Source: Clostridioides difficile CD160 (GTDB taxonomy: Bacteria > Bacillota > Clostridia > Peptostreptococcales > Peptostreptococcaceae). From it: a DNA stretch of 44,469 nt. Where the stretch lies: NCBI RefSeq assembly GCF_000449425.2, contig NZ_AVHW01000084.1:1-44469 (forward strand), in the 5' to 3' direction. Positions within the stretch are counted from its first letter, which is position 1, and the number at the start of each line of letters is the position of its first letter. Below are positions 8,622-17,419 of this stretch, piece by piece. Both the position numbers and the translations under genes were made by a program. The notes beneath the pieces are model-generated. The model was not told the DNA's origin and did not search any database. It saw nothing but the letters and a program-made list of their open reading frames with translations.

Positions 8622-9581
8622 CTATTCATTCAATCCAATTAACAATTTACTAGCCACAATTCCATGTTTATCTTTTGATTGGTTTTCTTTATCAATCCAA
8701 ACATAAAATGCATCATATTTCCTTAACAAGGGTAAATTCTTCACATCAAATTCCTGATATTTAACTATGTCACTTTTTGATTCTTCAGTAATAACATAGG
8801 ATACTAATCTTGTATTTTCATTTAAATAAATTCTTATGTTTCCATTACTATCAATTATATTTTCTGGTCTCTTAACTCTATTACTAGAACCTGTTTTAAT
8901 GGTTATTGCGCCTTTTTCAAAGTTCTCAAATGTACCAATTATGTCCACTTCATCTTTATTTATATCTTTAATTATTTCTTTATTTTCTTCAATTAATATT
9001 TTTGATACTTTTTTATCTGGTTTAAATCTAAGCTTTAGTAAATCTTGATAATTTATAGAAATAATTCCTAATCCTATAACTCCTAAAACCAAGCTAGTAC
9101 CTATTATAGCCTTGAATTTTGTTATATTATTAGGAAATAATTTAGTCATATTTATGTAAATAGTAATACCAATTATACCACCCAATGAATTTAAAATAAT
9201 ATCGTCTATATCACTACTTCCAAGAGCAAAAATATATTGTATTGCTTCAAATGCTAAACTAACAAATACAATTACTGTAAAAATGTTTCTTTTACTTAAC
9301 TTTTTAAATAATATAGGAAAGAAAATTCCCATCGGAATAAATATGCATACATTTCCTATGATATTTGCAATAGCTCTCATAAAGCTAATATTACTGTCTG
9401 TGATAAATTCCCATATTGTGTAAAATGGGATTAAATTTACAGACCTAAATATTCCTTTGGAAATAGTGTAAATTGGTACATCTTTAAATAAAATTATTCT
9501 TATAAGCACTAGAATATATACAAAAAATATTATATATACAATTGATAGCAAGAATTTTTCTAATTTTTTATTTTCTACCAC
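8622..9581 (-). CDS. VanZ-family membrane protein with extracytoplasmic C-terminal domain
   Basis: The first half (residues about 1-150) is a VanZ domain with four membrane helices and the family-type segments NLIPFYTIWEF, NIIGNVCIFIPMG and ALGSSDIDDIILNSLGG. A fifth helix (about 155-175) leads into a hydrophilic domain of about 140 residues, predicted outside the cell. VanZ-like proteins are linked to teicoplanin and lipoglycopeptide tolerance in some Firmicutes; the role here is inferred only. The start is GTG with AAGGTG seven bases upstream. A run of phased TTAA boxes lies directly upstream and may control it. Confidence 0.8.
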   Translation of the reverse strand: MVENKKLEKFLLSIVYIIFFVYILVLIRIILFKDVPIYTISKGIFRSVNLIPFYTIWEFITDSNISFMRAIANIIGNVCIFIPMGIFFPILFKKLSKRNIFTVIVFVSLAFEAIQYIFALGSSDIDDIILNSLGGIIGITIYINMTKLFPNNITKFKAIIGTSLVLGVIGLGIISINYQDLLKLRFKPDKKVSKILIEENKEIIKDINKDEVDIIGTFENFEKGAITIKTGSSNRVKRPENIIDSNGNIRIYLNENTRLVSYVITEESKSDIVKYQEFDVKNLPLLRKYDAFYVWIDKENQSKDKHGIVASKLLIGLNE

Positions 9582-9627
9582 TGATAAGCACCTTCTCTCT
9601 TAATATTTAAATGGTAACAATAAATAT

Positions 9628-9675
9628 TTAAGACGATTTTAAAATTTTCTTAAAATTTTCTTAAATATTTATTAA
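9628..9675. promoter_or_regulatory. Five TTAA boxes at an exact 11-bp period upstream of the VanZ-family gene
   Basis: TTAA occurs at 9628, 9639, 9650, 9661 and 9672. On the minus strand the core two units are identical (TTTAAGAAAAT twice). Direct repeats at one helical turn are typical of OmpR/PhoB-type response-regulator sites. The array lies 47-95 bp upstream of the VanZ-family start codon. Confidence 0.5.
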
Positions 9676-9689
9676 AAACATAAAAAAGC

Positions 9690-9707
9690 CTACACTTAAA
9701 AGTGTAG
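9690..9707 (-). terminator. Intrinsic terminator of the small membrane-protein gene
   Basis: Stem CTACACT / AGTGTAG with a short A-rich loop, followed on the minus strand by GGCTTTTTTA. It lies 30 bp after the stop codon of the leftward gene at 9737. Confidence 0.75.
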
Positions 9708-9736
9708 ACCTTAACAAATTCTTATACAAATATCTC

Positions 9737-10054
9737 CTATTGAACAACGAACAATATAAGTGTAGAAGAAACAATAACCAAGGTTAAAAGAAGTCTAGCA
9801 TATAAAAAGTTTTTCTCTTTTAACATAACCCCAGCAATCCCAAATATAAAAAATATAGATGCAATAAATTTACCAAGAATATTATTATTTGGATAATAAC
9901 TAAAAAGCATAAAACAAAGTACAAATGTAAGTACTCCTATTGCATTAAATATAATTTTATTAGATGCTATTTTTCCTTTATTAAAAAAGAAGCAAAATAT
10001 TGATACTAAATCTAAAAATAAAAATACATAAAACATTCCTTTGAAAACGTCCAT
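9737..10054 (-). CDS. Small integral membrane protein, unknown function
   Basis: Not recognised. A 105-residue, very hydrophobic protein with four likely membrane helices: FYVFLFLDLVSIFCFFF near 8-24, AIGVLTFVLCFMLF near 38-51, FIASIFFIFGIAGVML near 63-78 and LLLTLVIVSSTLILFV near 87-103. Short loops and charged residues at helix ends fit a small multi-pass protein. A purine-rich ribosome site precedes the ATG. It is monocistronic, with its own terminator. Confidence 0.65.
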   Translation of the reverse strand: MDVFKGMFYVFLFLDLVSIFCFFFNKGKIASNKIIFNAIGVLTFVLCFMLFSYYPNNNILGKFIASIFFIFGIAGVMLKEKNFLYARLLLTLVIVSSTLILFVVQ

Positions 10055-10125
10055 TTTTATACCCCCTAAAAATTATAATTATAATATCAGATTTATTTCA
10101 CATAATTATCAATATACTAATAACG

Positions 10126-10141
10126 CCTATAATATTATAGG
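10126..10141. repeat. 16-bp perfect palindrome
   Basis: CCTATAATATTATAGG, a perfect palindrome between the GNAT stop codon and the small membrane-protein gene. No T-run follows on the minus strand, so it is a poor terminator. It could be an operator or part of the promoter of the membrane-protein gene. Confidence 0.35.
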
Positions 10142-10150
10142 TTTATATTA

Positions 10151-10651
10151 CTAGTGTATTACCTCATATTCATACATATTATAATCACACTCATACATAT
10201 TTAAAGACTCATATGTTGCTTTTGCATTTATGTTTTCTTTTTCTACATATAATCTCATTCCAACAATATTTTCATCTCTATCACACATATTTTTTATATA
10301 ATTAAATAAATAATTAAAGATACCTTTTCTTCTATATTCTTTCTCTACGTATACGCTCTGAATCCAAAGAAAATTTCCATTTCTCCAATCGCTCCACTCA
10401 TATGTATACATAATCTGTGCAACAACCTTATCAAACACTGTATAGACATGATATTTACCTTTTCTTTCATCTAACAATAATGCTTTTACACCTTTAGTAA
10501 GAACATCCATATCAAGCTCTTTTCCTTCAGTTTCTTTAGCTAAATTATAGTTAAATTTTGCTATTACATCCAAATCATCTATACGAGCTTCCCTTATCTC
10601 TATCAATTCTTCATTTTCGTATAACTCTATGTAATCCTTTTGTTGCTCCAT
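10151..10651 (-). CDS. GNAT-family N-acetyltransferase
   Basis: A 166-residue acetyl-CoA-dependent acetyltransferase. The order of GNAT elements is visible: beta1-alpha1 (IREARIDDLDVIAKFNYNLA), beta4 (LWIQSVYVEKEYRRKG) running into the pyrophosphate-binding loop RRKGIFNYL, and a C-terminal helix (NINAKATYESLNM) of the kind packing against CoA. The acceptor substrate is unknown. It lies 52 bp after the alanyl-tRNA editing gene and may be co-transcribed with it. Confidence 0.85.
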   Translation of the reverse strand: MEQQKDYIELYENEELIEIREARIDDLDVIAKFNYNLAKETEGKELDMDVLTKGVKALLLDERKGKYHVYTVFDKVVAQIMYTYEWSDWRNGNFLWIQSVYVEKEYRRKGIFNYLFNYIKNMCDRDENIVGMRLYVEKENINAKATYESLNMYECDYNMYEYEVIH

Positions 10652-10703
10652 ATTTATTCCCCCATATCTATTTTATTACATTGATGTTTTTGCTTAAATA
10701 TAT

Positions 10704-11903
10704 TTATAGTGTCTTTTCTATCTTCATAAATGCATAGTCAAATGTAGCTTCCAAATTCCCATTATTTTTTCCTCCACCTTGAGCTAATACTTGACTTCCT
10801 CCACCTTTACCATCTATAAGGCTTATTGCGTCTTTTAATAAACTTCCCATGTTAATGTTTTTCAAATTTTTAGAACATGCAAAAACTAGGTTTATTTTAT
10901 CCTCAAACTTAACCGCTAATAGTGCAATCTTATTTTCATCTTCTGTAATCTTATTTGCTATTTTATTTACATATTTTAAATCTTCATTATCATAGACCTT
11001 TTTAATAACTGAAACAGTATCAATTTTACTTGCATTTTCAATCATTTCTTTAACTTGATAGTTAGCTACTACTTCTTCAAGTTTTCTTTTTTTACTTAGA
11101 GCTTCTTCTACTTTATTGTTTAAATTTACGATACCATTTATAGCATCTTCTTCACTACAACTCAAATATCTACATATTTTAGTTAAATATATATCCCTTT
11201 TTAATACTTCATCTACTGCCCTTTTACCTGCTAAAAATTCTATTCTTGTACTTGACTTATGCTTTTCCCATTTCTTTATTTTTATCATTCTCAATTCGCC
11301 AGTTGATTTTGGATGCACTCCACAACATGCATTCGTATCTAAATCACCTATTTTTACTACTCTTATCTCTTCATCAGTATTTGGTAAATCACGTCTTATC
11401 CAAATTTTTTTTAATTCTTTCTTTGTTGGAAGTAATGTCTCTACCTGTATATTCTGACGAATAATTTCATTGGCAAGTAACTCTATCTCTCTAATTTTAT
11501 CCTCATCTAAATTACCTTCTATATCTACTGTACTATACTCATTTCCAAGATGAAAACCTGTCGTATTTGCATTAAAGGTTTTAAAAAAACATCCAGATAA
11601 TACGTGTTGTCCAAAATGTTGATGCATTCCATCTTCTCTTCTATCCCAATCAATACTACACTTTACCTTATGTATCTTTATAGGTTTTTTCTCTAACACA
11701 TGATATACTTTTTTCCCATCTTCATACACACTTATTACATCATAATTATCTATTCTTCCTAGGTCTCCAAACTGACCTCCTCCCCCAGGAAAAAACGCTG
11801 TCTTATCTAACAAAACATGATACTTATTTTCTACTTCTTTTATTTCAATTATTTCTGCTGTAAAATCTCTTATATACTGATCTGTATAATATAACTTTTC
11901 CAT
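10704..11903 (-). CDS. AlaX-type (large) alanyl-tRNA editing protein with DHHA1 domain
   Basis: Free-standing trans-editing hydrolase that deacylates mischarged Ser- or Gly-tRNA(Ala); 399 residues. The N-terminal part matches the AlaRS beta-barrel (FFPGGGGQFGDLG). The editing core has the zinc ligands HFGQH (HX3H) and CCGVH (CX3H). The C-terminal DHHA1 domain carries the glycine-rich GKGGGSQVLAQGGG motif. The aminoacylation domain is absent, so this is not alaS. Length and domain order fit AlaX-L. The gene begins a leftward pair with the GNAT gene. The 262 bp upstream hold only AT-rich DNA. Confidence 0.92.
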   Translation of the reverse strand: MEKLYYTDQYIRDFTAEIIEIKEVENKYHVLLDKTAFFPGGGGQFGDLGRIDNYDVISVYEDGKKVYHVLEKKPIKIHKVKCSIDWDRREDGMHQHFGQHVLSGCFFKTFNANTTGFHLGNEYSTVDIEGNLDEDKIREIELLANEIIRQNIQVETLLPTKKELKKIWIRRDLPNTDEEIRVVKIGDLDTNACCGVHPKSTGELRMIKIKKWEKHKSSTRIEFLAGKRAVDEVLKRDIYLTKICRYLSCSEEDAINGIVNLNNKVEEALSKKRKLEEVVANYQVKEMIENASKIDTVSVIKKVYDNEDLKYVNKIANKITEDENKIALLAVKFEDKINLVFACSKNLKNINMGSLLKDAISLIDGKGGGSQVLAQGGGKNNGNLEATFDYAFMKIEKTL

Positions 11904-12165
11904 TTTAATCCTATCTCCATTTTCTTAATTCTAGACTACTTTACTTTTTAAATACAAATTTCAAGCTATACTTAATTTAATTGTATTAAAATAGAACTCA
12001 TACTAATTCTTTAAAAATCATCTTCTACTATATTTTAACATATAGATATTAGTGTTAACAAATTTATAATTGTATATTATTCCAATATTTCATAACATGT
12101 ATTCTTACTTATTTTCTTAATATAATAAAAAGTATATTAAAACATGTTAAATTACAAAATAAGCT

Positions 12166-12531
12166 TTAATCTCTTTTACTAATCTCATCTGTTATTAATG
12201 ATTTTGAAATATACATTGCTTTTATAATATTCTTAAAGCGTGTATGATGAGAGGTCCCCTCAGAAAACTTTATCTGTCCTTTTTCACATTTGCTAATAAT
12301 TGAATTTACAGGTGGTAAAGCTTCTATTAATTCTTCTTTCGTATATTTATCTATAATATCTTTAGATTCTATCAATAACTTAGAAATATATAAGACTTTT
12401 ATTCTATTTCTAAGAAGCGAATGTTGAGAAGTACCTTCTGCAAATTTTGGTTGTACTTTTTCACAATTAATAATACTTGAAGATACCACTCTCAGTGCTT
12501 CTATCAATTCTTCCTTTGTATAGCCATTCAT
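12166..12531 (-). CDS. Small protein built of two tandem copies of a YTKEELIEAL unit
   Basis: Function unknown. The 121 residues split into two units of about 58-60 residues, each starting with YTKEELIEAL and containing CEK...KF(A/S)EGTS(Q/H)H, then a basic stretch, then (V/A)(L/M)YISK(L/S)LI. The spacing of conserved residues is nearly identical, so this is a recent internal duplication, also visible in the DNA. Each unit is mainly helical, without signal peptide or membrane segment, and may be a small protein-binding domain. GAGAAG lies just before the ATG. It stands alone, divergent from the dehydrogenase pair. Confidence 0.7.
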   Translation of the reverse strand: MNGYTKEELIEALRVVSSSIINCEKVQPKFAEGTSQHSLLRNRIKVLYISKLLIESKDIIDKYTKEELIEALPPVNSIISKCEKGQIKFSEGTSHHTRFKNIIKAMYISKSLITDEISKRD

Positions 12532-12878
12532 AATATATCTTCTCCTTTATTTTTTAATTTGAAGAAATAGTATACCTCAACTTAGTCTCATTATCAACTA
12601 ATATCATTATTATTTGTACGCATCTTTTAACTCATAAATATTTTAAATATAAGTGACATTACATATTTTAATACGTATTAATAATTTTTAATATACATAT
12701 ATTACTTAACATTCATTAATATAAAGTACATTAACATTGCTTTTTTAAAAATTTTAGTATAAAATCATATTAAATAAATTTTCTGAAATAATAGAATATT
12801 TAAATATATAAAAACAGCTTTTAATAACATTATAATTTTCTTATAAATGTGTCGTTGTTTTAGGGGGAGTGATTTAAA
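12532..12878. other. Divergent intergenic region with likely dehydrogenase promoter
   Basis: These 347 bp have no gene. A TATAAT at 12831-12836 on the plus strand is a plausible -10 for the dehydrogenase; no convincing -35 is seen 16-18 bp upstream. GGGGGAG at about 12862-12868 is the ribosome site for the ATG at 12879. The rest is AT-rich, with no strong hairpin. Confidence 0.4.
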
Positions 12879-13847
12879 ATGGCAATAAAGCCAAGAAAAA
12901 TATCTATTGTGGGGTCAGGACATGTTGGCTCTCATTGTGGATTTAGTTTGATAACTCAAGGAGTTTGTGATGAGCTCTTTATGATTGATATAGATGAGGC
13001 TAAAGCAAAAGCTCAAGCTTTAGATTTAGCTGATGCAGTTTCTTATTTACCACATAAAGTATCTATAGAAAAGGGAACTTTTGCTGACTGTCAAGATTCA
13101 GATATAGTAGTAATAAGTGTTGCTGACTCTTCAGAAGGACCTTTACGTAGACAAAATACAACTAGATTAGACCTACTAAGACCAACCATTGGAATGATAA
13201 AATCTATAGTAGAGCCTATAATTAATTCTGGTTTCGATGGCATATTTATAGTCATATCTAATCCTGTTGATGTAGTTACAAATTATATTTGGGAAAAATC
13301 TGGTTTTCCTAAAAATAAAGTTATTGGAACTGGTACAGCTTTAGATTCGACAAGACTTAGAAGACTTCTATCTGAAGAAACTGGAATAGCTCAACAGTCA
13401 ATACAAGCTTATTCTATGGGTGAACATGGAGATTCTCAAATGGTTCCTTGGTCTCATGTTTCAATTGGTGGTAAACCAATCTTAGACATGATAAAGGACA
13501 ATCCAAACACTTATGGAAAGCTAGATTTGCCGTCAATAGTTGAAAAAAATAAAAAAACAGGCATAAGTATAATAAATGGTAAAGATTGCACAGAATTTGG
13601 AATAGGTACTGCTTTAGTAGAAATTGTAAAAGCTATATTACATAATGAGAAAAAAATTCTACCAATTTCTACTCTATTAGAAGGTCAATACAATGAAACA
13701 GATGTATTTGCAGGTGTTCCTTGTGTTATCGGAAAAGATGGTATAGAAGAAATCATTGAAATCAATCTCTCTGAAGAGGAACAAAATGAATTTAGTAAAT
13801 CTTGCTCTGTTTTAAGAGAGCATATTGCACTTTCAAAAACACTTTAG
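12879..13847 (+). CDS. L-2-hydroxyacid dehydrogenase, HicDH-like (LDH/MDH family), copy 1
   Basis: NAD-dependent L-2-hydroxyacid dehydrogenase, 322 residues. The Rossmann motif GSGHVG starts at residue 12. Catalytic residues of the LDH/MDH family are present: the substrate Arg in NTTRLDLL, Asp and Arg in ALDSTRLRR, and the catalytic His in GEHGDSQ. The substrate loop (VADSSEGPLRRQNTT) has 15 residues between Ser and Arg, five more than a standard LDH. As recalled, this is the loop length of L-2-hydroxyisocaproate dehydrogenase of lactobacilli, so branched-chain or aromatic 2-oxoacids are likelier substrates than pyruvate. A stem-loop, then a close paralogue, follow. Confidence 0.85.
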   Translation: MAIKPRKISIVGSGHVGSHCGFSLITQGVCDELFMIDIDEAKAKAQALDLADAVSYLPHKVSIEKGTFADCQDSDIVVISVADSSEGPLRRQNTTRLDLLRPTIGMIKSIVEPIINSGFDGIFIVISNPVDVVTNYIWEKSGFPKNKVIGTGTALDSTRLRRLLSEETGIAQQSIQAYSMGEHGDSQMVPWSHVSIGGKPILDMIKDNPNTYGKLDLPSIVEKNKKTGISIINGKDCTEFGIGTALVEIVKAILHNEKKILPISTLLEGQYNETDVFAGVPCVIGKDGIEEIIEINLSEEEQNEFSKSCSVLREHIALSKTL

Positions 13848-13884
13848 ATTCAAAATTATTTTAAAGTAGTTTTATCTAAATAAT

Positions 13885-13919
13885 TTATGATACTCTATGA
13901 TTATCGTAGAGTATCATAA
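13885..13919 (+). other. Stem-loop between tandem dehydrogenase genes
   Basis: Perfect 13-bp stem TTATGATACTCTA / TAGAGTATCATAA with a 9-nt loop. No U-run follows, so it is more likely a processing or stability element, or a weak terminator, separating the expression of the two paralogues. Confidence 0.55.
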
Positions 13920-13957
13920 TATGTATACATAAAACAAAATGTAAGGAGATGTTAAAC

Positions 13958-14911
13958 TTGGCAATAAAACCTAGGAAAGTATCAATAATTGGAACTGGCC
14001 ACGTTGGTTCGCATTGTGGATTTAGCTTGGTAACTCAAGGGGTTTGTGATGAGTTACTAATGGTCGATATAGATGAAAGCAAATCAAAAGCTCAAGCTTT
14101 AGATTTAGCTGATGCAGTTTCTTATCTGAAACATGCTATAAAAATAAAGAGTGGCTCACTTGATGATTGTAAAGATTCTGATATTGTAGTGATAAGTGCT
14201 GGTCCGTTACCTGAAAAAAATCAGACTAGATTAGATACACTTGAATCTACAATTAATGTTATAAAGACGATAATAAAGCCTATTGTTAAAGCTGGATTTG
14301 ATGGGATATTCATTGTAATTTCAAATCCAGTAGATGTAATTACTGACTATATATGGAAGACTTCTGGTTTCCCTAAAAATAAAGTTTTAGGTACAGGTAC
14401 TGCACTTGACTCCTCAAGACTTAGAAGGCTTTTGGCAGAGACAACAAATATTCCTCAACAATCAATACAAGCTTATTCTATGGGCGAACATGGAGATTCT
14501 CAAATGGTTCCTTGGTCTCATGTTTCAGTTGGTGGTAAACCATTATTTGATATTATTAAAGAAAATCCCAATACTTATGGTAAATTAAATTTAGATGAAT
14601 TAACTGAAAAAACAGCAAGAGCTGGTTGGGATGTTCTTTACGGTAAAGGCTCTACTGAATTTGGTATTGGAACGGCCCTAACAGAAATAGTAAAAACTAT
14701 ATTTCATAATGAAAGAAAAGTTATACCTGTCTCAACTTTACTTAATGGTGAATATGGACAAGAAAATGTATTTGCTGGTGTGCCTGCTATAATTGGTGCA
14801 AATGGAGTTGAATCTATAGTAGAAATAAACTTAACTGAGAATGAACAAGATAAATTCAATAAGTCATGTGATATTTTAAAAAAATACATTAAAGTTGCTG
14901 AGAATCTTTAA
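13958..14911 (+). CDS. L-2-hydroxyacid / lactate dehydrogenase family protein, copy 2
   Basis: Close paralogue of the preceding gene (317 residues), with the same Rossmann motif (GTGHVG), ALDSSRLRR and GEHGDSQ. The start is taken as TTG 13958, which gives AIKPRK in register with copy 1 and lies 9 bp after AAGGAG; an ATG at 13949 overlaps the ribosome site. The substrate loop (AGPLPEKNQT before Arg) has the standard LDH length but lacks the usual LDH Gln or MDH Arg at the specificity position. The pair therefore probably arose by duplication and diverged in 2-oxoacid preference. Confidence 0.85.
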   Translation: MAIKPRKVSIIGTGHVGSHCGFSLVTQGVCDELLMVDIDESKSKAQALDLADAVSYLKHAIKIKSGSLDDCKDSDIVVISAGPLPEKNQTRLDTLESTINVIKTIIKPIVKAGFDGIFIVISNPVDVITDYIWKTSGFPKNKVLGTGTALDSSRLRRLLAETTNIPQQSIQAYSMGEHGDSQMVPWSHVSVGGKPLFDIIKENPNTYGKLNLDELTEKTARAGWDVLYGKGSTEFGIGTALTEIVKTIFHNERKVIPVSTLLNGEYGQENVFAGVPAIIGANGVESIVEINLTENEQDKFNKSCDILKKYIKVAENL

Positions 14912-14965
14912 ATTGATAATAAAATAATATAGCTTTAGAGCAATATTGTATTTAAAATTTTAACT

Positions 14966-15037
14966 AAAAGCAGGTAAATTACTCATAACAAAAATAGATT
15001 AACTAAGTTAATGTTCAAGTTATTTATACCTGCTTTT
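14966..15037. terminator. Bidirectional terminator-like inverted repeat
   Basis: AAAAGCAGGTA (14966-14976) pairs with TACCTGCTTTT (15027-15037), enclosing a smaller ATTAACTAAGTTAAT hairpin. It lies between the convergent dehydrogenase and XRE genes. The long loop makes it less certain than a simple hairpin. Confidence 0.5.
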
Positions 15038-15060
15038 AATTTTAATACTAAAATATCAAT

Positions 15061-16191
15061 CTACTTTTTTTCACCAAATTTTATAACTTTGCTTTTTTTA
15101 TTTATATTTTGAGATAGGAATCCTTTTTTTAATCCCATCAACAATTCTAAATCTTCTGGATAAAGATTTATTCCAAATTCTTCTAAACTTGATACTATAC
15201 TATTTGTACTCATTATTTTATTTTCTATCAATAATTCGACTGCTTTTTTTAAATATGTTGGGCTTGAGCCTTTCATTTTATCTAGTGGTTCTTCTACTAA
15301 CCATCCTCTTTTATCCATCTCATTCATAAGATAATTGTATTTTTTGTAATTTATCTTTCCTAGATTATATGCTCTAAAAATCATAGCAGATATAGGTACA
15401 ATCCACTTCTTTTTTAATTCTACATAATAGTCCACATCTTCTGGATGACTTAAATCTTCCAAAAAAGTCTCTTTAGGTAATAAAAATGCACAGGCATACT
15501 CATCTGCTGAAAATTGTTTATTTGGTATTTTTAATTCACTTGATACTATATAGCCAAGCTCATATGCCAAATTATAATTTCTAATTGCTGCTGATTTTTT
15601 GTCATTTCCAAGAGATATTAAGTATTTAACTTCTTTCCCAATTCTCTGTTTTTGAGTAAAGATTGTCGCCCCTTTTTTATCTACATTCATACCTGATATT
15701 ATAATTCCATTAGATTCTAGTAAGTTTACCATATTTACTATTGGACTTTTATTTAAATTCCAAAACTCTCTAGTTTTATATGCAAGGCTTTCTATATCAT
15801 TTATATTAGTATCCGCCATTATTCTTTTATTTGGTAAATTTTCTTTTGGAAACTTAATATAACTCTCCATAAATGAGTATATTTTATGAATAATTATCAT
15901 TTTTTCTCTATAAGAAATTTCTTCTACTCTAGGCAGTTTAGATTGAGGATTAAAATGACTATCCTCAACAATAACATTCATATTTTCATTTCTATAAAAA
16001 TACTCTTTTGGAAAATTTAATACATTTGATAATTTTAATGTATTTTCCATATTAGGAATATATTTATTTTCTTCAAAAGCCTTCAAATCTTTCTTATTTA
16101 TTTTAGTTTCATTGGATAACTGTTCTATAGTCTTTGCTCTAAAAGTTCTAGCTGATTTTAATCTCTTTCCATTAAAGTCTTTTAAATTCAT
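15061..16191 (-). CDS. XRE-family regulator fused to a degenerate ImmA/IrrE domain
   Basis: A 376-residue cytosolic protein. Residues about 5-65 are an XRE helix-turn-helix (GKRLKSARTFRAKTIEQLS; ALKAFEENKYIPNMENTLK region). The middle is an ImmA/IrrE-type (DUF955) zinc-peptidase domain, but the HEXXH motif reads YELGY: both His are Tyr while the Glu stays, and the downstream ADEYACAFLLP helix is kept. Peptidase activity is therefore unlikely, and the domain may sense or bind instead. A C-terminal helical part of about 100 residues follows. ATG 16191 is preferred over TTG 16209. The target genes are unknown; the family includes phage- and stress-related regulators. Confidence 0.82.
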   Translation of the reverse strand: MNLKDFNGKRLKSARTFRAKTIEQLSNETKINKKDLKAFEENKYIPNMENTLKLSNVLNFPKEYFYRNENMNVIVEDSHFNPQSKLPRVEEISYREKMIIIHKIYSFMESYIKFPKENLPNKRIMADTNINDIESLAYKTREFWNLNKSPIVNMVNLLESNGIIISGMNVDKKGATIFTQKQRIGKEVKYLISLGNDKKSAAIRNYNLAYELGYIVSSELKIPNKQFSADEYACAFLLPKETFLEDLSHPEDVDYYVELKKKWIVPISAMIFRAYNLGKINYKKYNYLMNEMDKRGWLVEEPLDKMKGSSPTYLKKAVELLIENKIMSTNSIVSSLEEFGINLYPEDLELLMGLKKGFLSQNINKKSKVIKFGEKK

Positions 16192-16283
16192 TTGTTTTCT
16201 CTCTTTCAAAATTAAATTCTTAATCTATCAATATAAATTATAAGATTACAATTAATAATTTATCATATTATTGACAAAAAAAC

Positions 16284-16313
16284 AAAAGATGAAAATATAT
16301 ATTTTCATCTTTT
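16284..16313 (-). terminator. Intrinsic terminator of msrAB
   Basis: Perfect 30-bp palindrome with arms AAAAGATGAAAATAT / ATATTTTCATCTTTT, followed on the minus strand by GTTTTTTTG. It ends the peptide-methionine sulfoxide reductase transcript. Confidence 0.85.
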
Positions 16314-16340
16314 ATCTAAGCTTATAATAAATAACTTTAA

Positions 16341-17294
16341 TTATTTAAAAAGTTTGAGATATTCTCCATATCCTAAACCTTCCATCTCTTCTTTAGGTAT
16401 AAATTTAAGAGAGGCAGAATTTATGCAGTATCTTAAACCTCCAATTTCTTTTGGTCCATCATCAAATACATGACCTAAGTGAGAATTCCCTTTAGCACTT
16501 CTTACTTCAACTCTATACATACCTTGTGAGAAATCACTTCTCTCAACTATAGATTTATCTATTACTGGCTTTGAAAAACTTGGCCATCCACATCCTGCAT
16601 CAAATTTATCTTTTGATGAAAATAAAACTTCTCCACTTACAATATCAACATAAATCCCTTCTTTATCATTATCATAGTATTCATTTTCAAAAGGTACCTC
16701 TGTCATATCGTTTTGAGTAACTTCAAATTGTATAGGAGTTAAAGTCTTTTTTAATTCTTCTCTATTTATATTGTTTCCATCCCAGTGACTTTTTACAAAA
16801 TTATATCTACCTGAACCTTTATAATACATATTATAGTTTAATGGTCTTTTTTTATAATAATCTTGATGATTTTCTTCTGCCTCATAAAATTTAGTTGCTG
16901 GAATTATAGCAGTTACTATTTCACTATCGAATATTTTACTATTTTCCAAATTTTCTTTTGATTTTAAAGCTATATTTTTTTGTTCTTCATCATGATAAAA
17001 TATAGCAGTCTTATATTGAGTTCCCCTGTCACCAAATTGCCCACCATCATCTGTAGGATTAATCTGTTTCCAAAATATATTTAGTAGTTCATCATAGCTT
17101 ATTATGTCATCATCATAAGTTATTTGAATAGCTTCTACATGACCAGTTGTTCCTGAACATACCTCTTGATATGTAGGATTTTCAACATGACCACCTATAT
17201 ATCCAGAAATTACCTTTATAACCCCATCATATTTATCAAAAGGCTTCACCATACACCAAAAACATCCACCTGCAAAAGTAGCAAGTTTTATCAT
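16341..17294 (-). CDS. msrAB: Bifunctional peptide-methionine sulfoxide reductase MsrA/MsrB
   Basis: Repairs oxidised protein methionine. The N-terminal MsrA domain (about 1-155) carries the catalytic GGCFWC, with [10 protein letters not shown] and [13 protein letters not shown]. The C-terminal MsrB domain (about 180-317) has the catalytic-Cys motif replaced in part by [11 protein letters not shown], together with GCGWPSF and LGHVFDDGP. The zinc CXXC pairs of many MsrB are not seen. MsrA reduces the S- and MsrB the R-sulfoxide. ATG 17294 sits 8 bp after AAGGAG, and the upstream GTG overlaps this site. Monocistronic; cytosolic, with no signal peptide. Confidence 0.93.
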   Translation of the reverse strand: MIKLATFAGGCFWCMVKPFDKYDGVIKVISGYIGGHVENPTYQEVCSGTTGHVEAIQITYDDDIISYDELLNIFWKQINPTDDGGQFGDRGTQYKTAIFYHDEEQKNIALKSKENLENSKIFDSEIVTAIIPATKFYEAEENHQDYYKKRPLNYNMYYKGSGRYNFVKSHWDGNNINREELKKTLTPIQFEVTQNDMTEVPFENEYYDNDKEGIYVDIVSGEVLFSSKDKFDAGCGWPSFSKPVIDKSIVERSDFSQGMYRVEVRSAKGNSHLGHVFDDGPKEIGGLRYCINSASLKFIPKEEMEGLGYGEYLKLFK

Positions 17295-17419
17295 TTTTAT
17301 CACTCCTTAAAAAAAATTATATTTTATTTATTCCCTAAGAAGTAGGTTAATAATCTTGTATTTTATTGTTTTTATCCAATTGATAAAATAGTTCTTATAA
17401 ATATAATTGTACATTAAAT

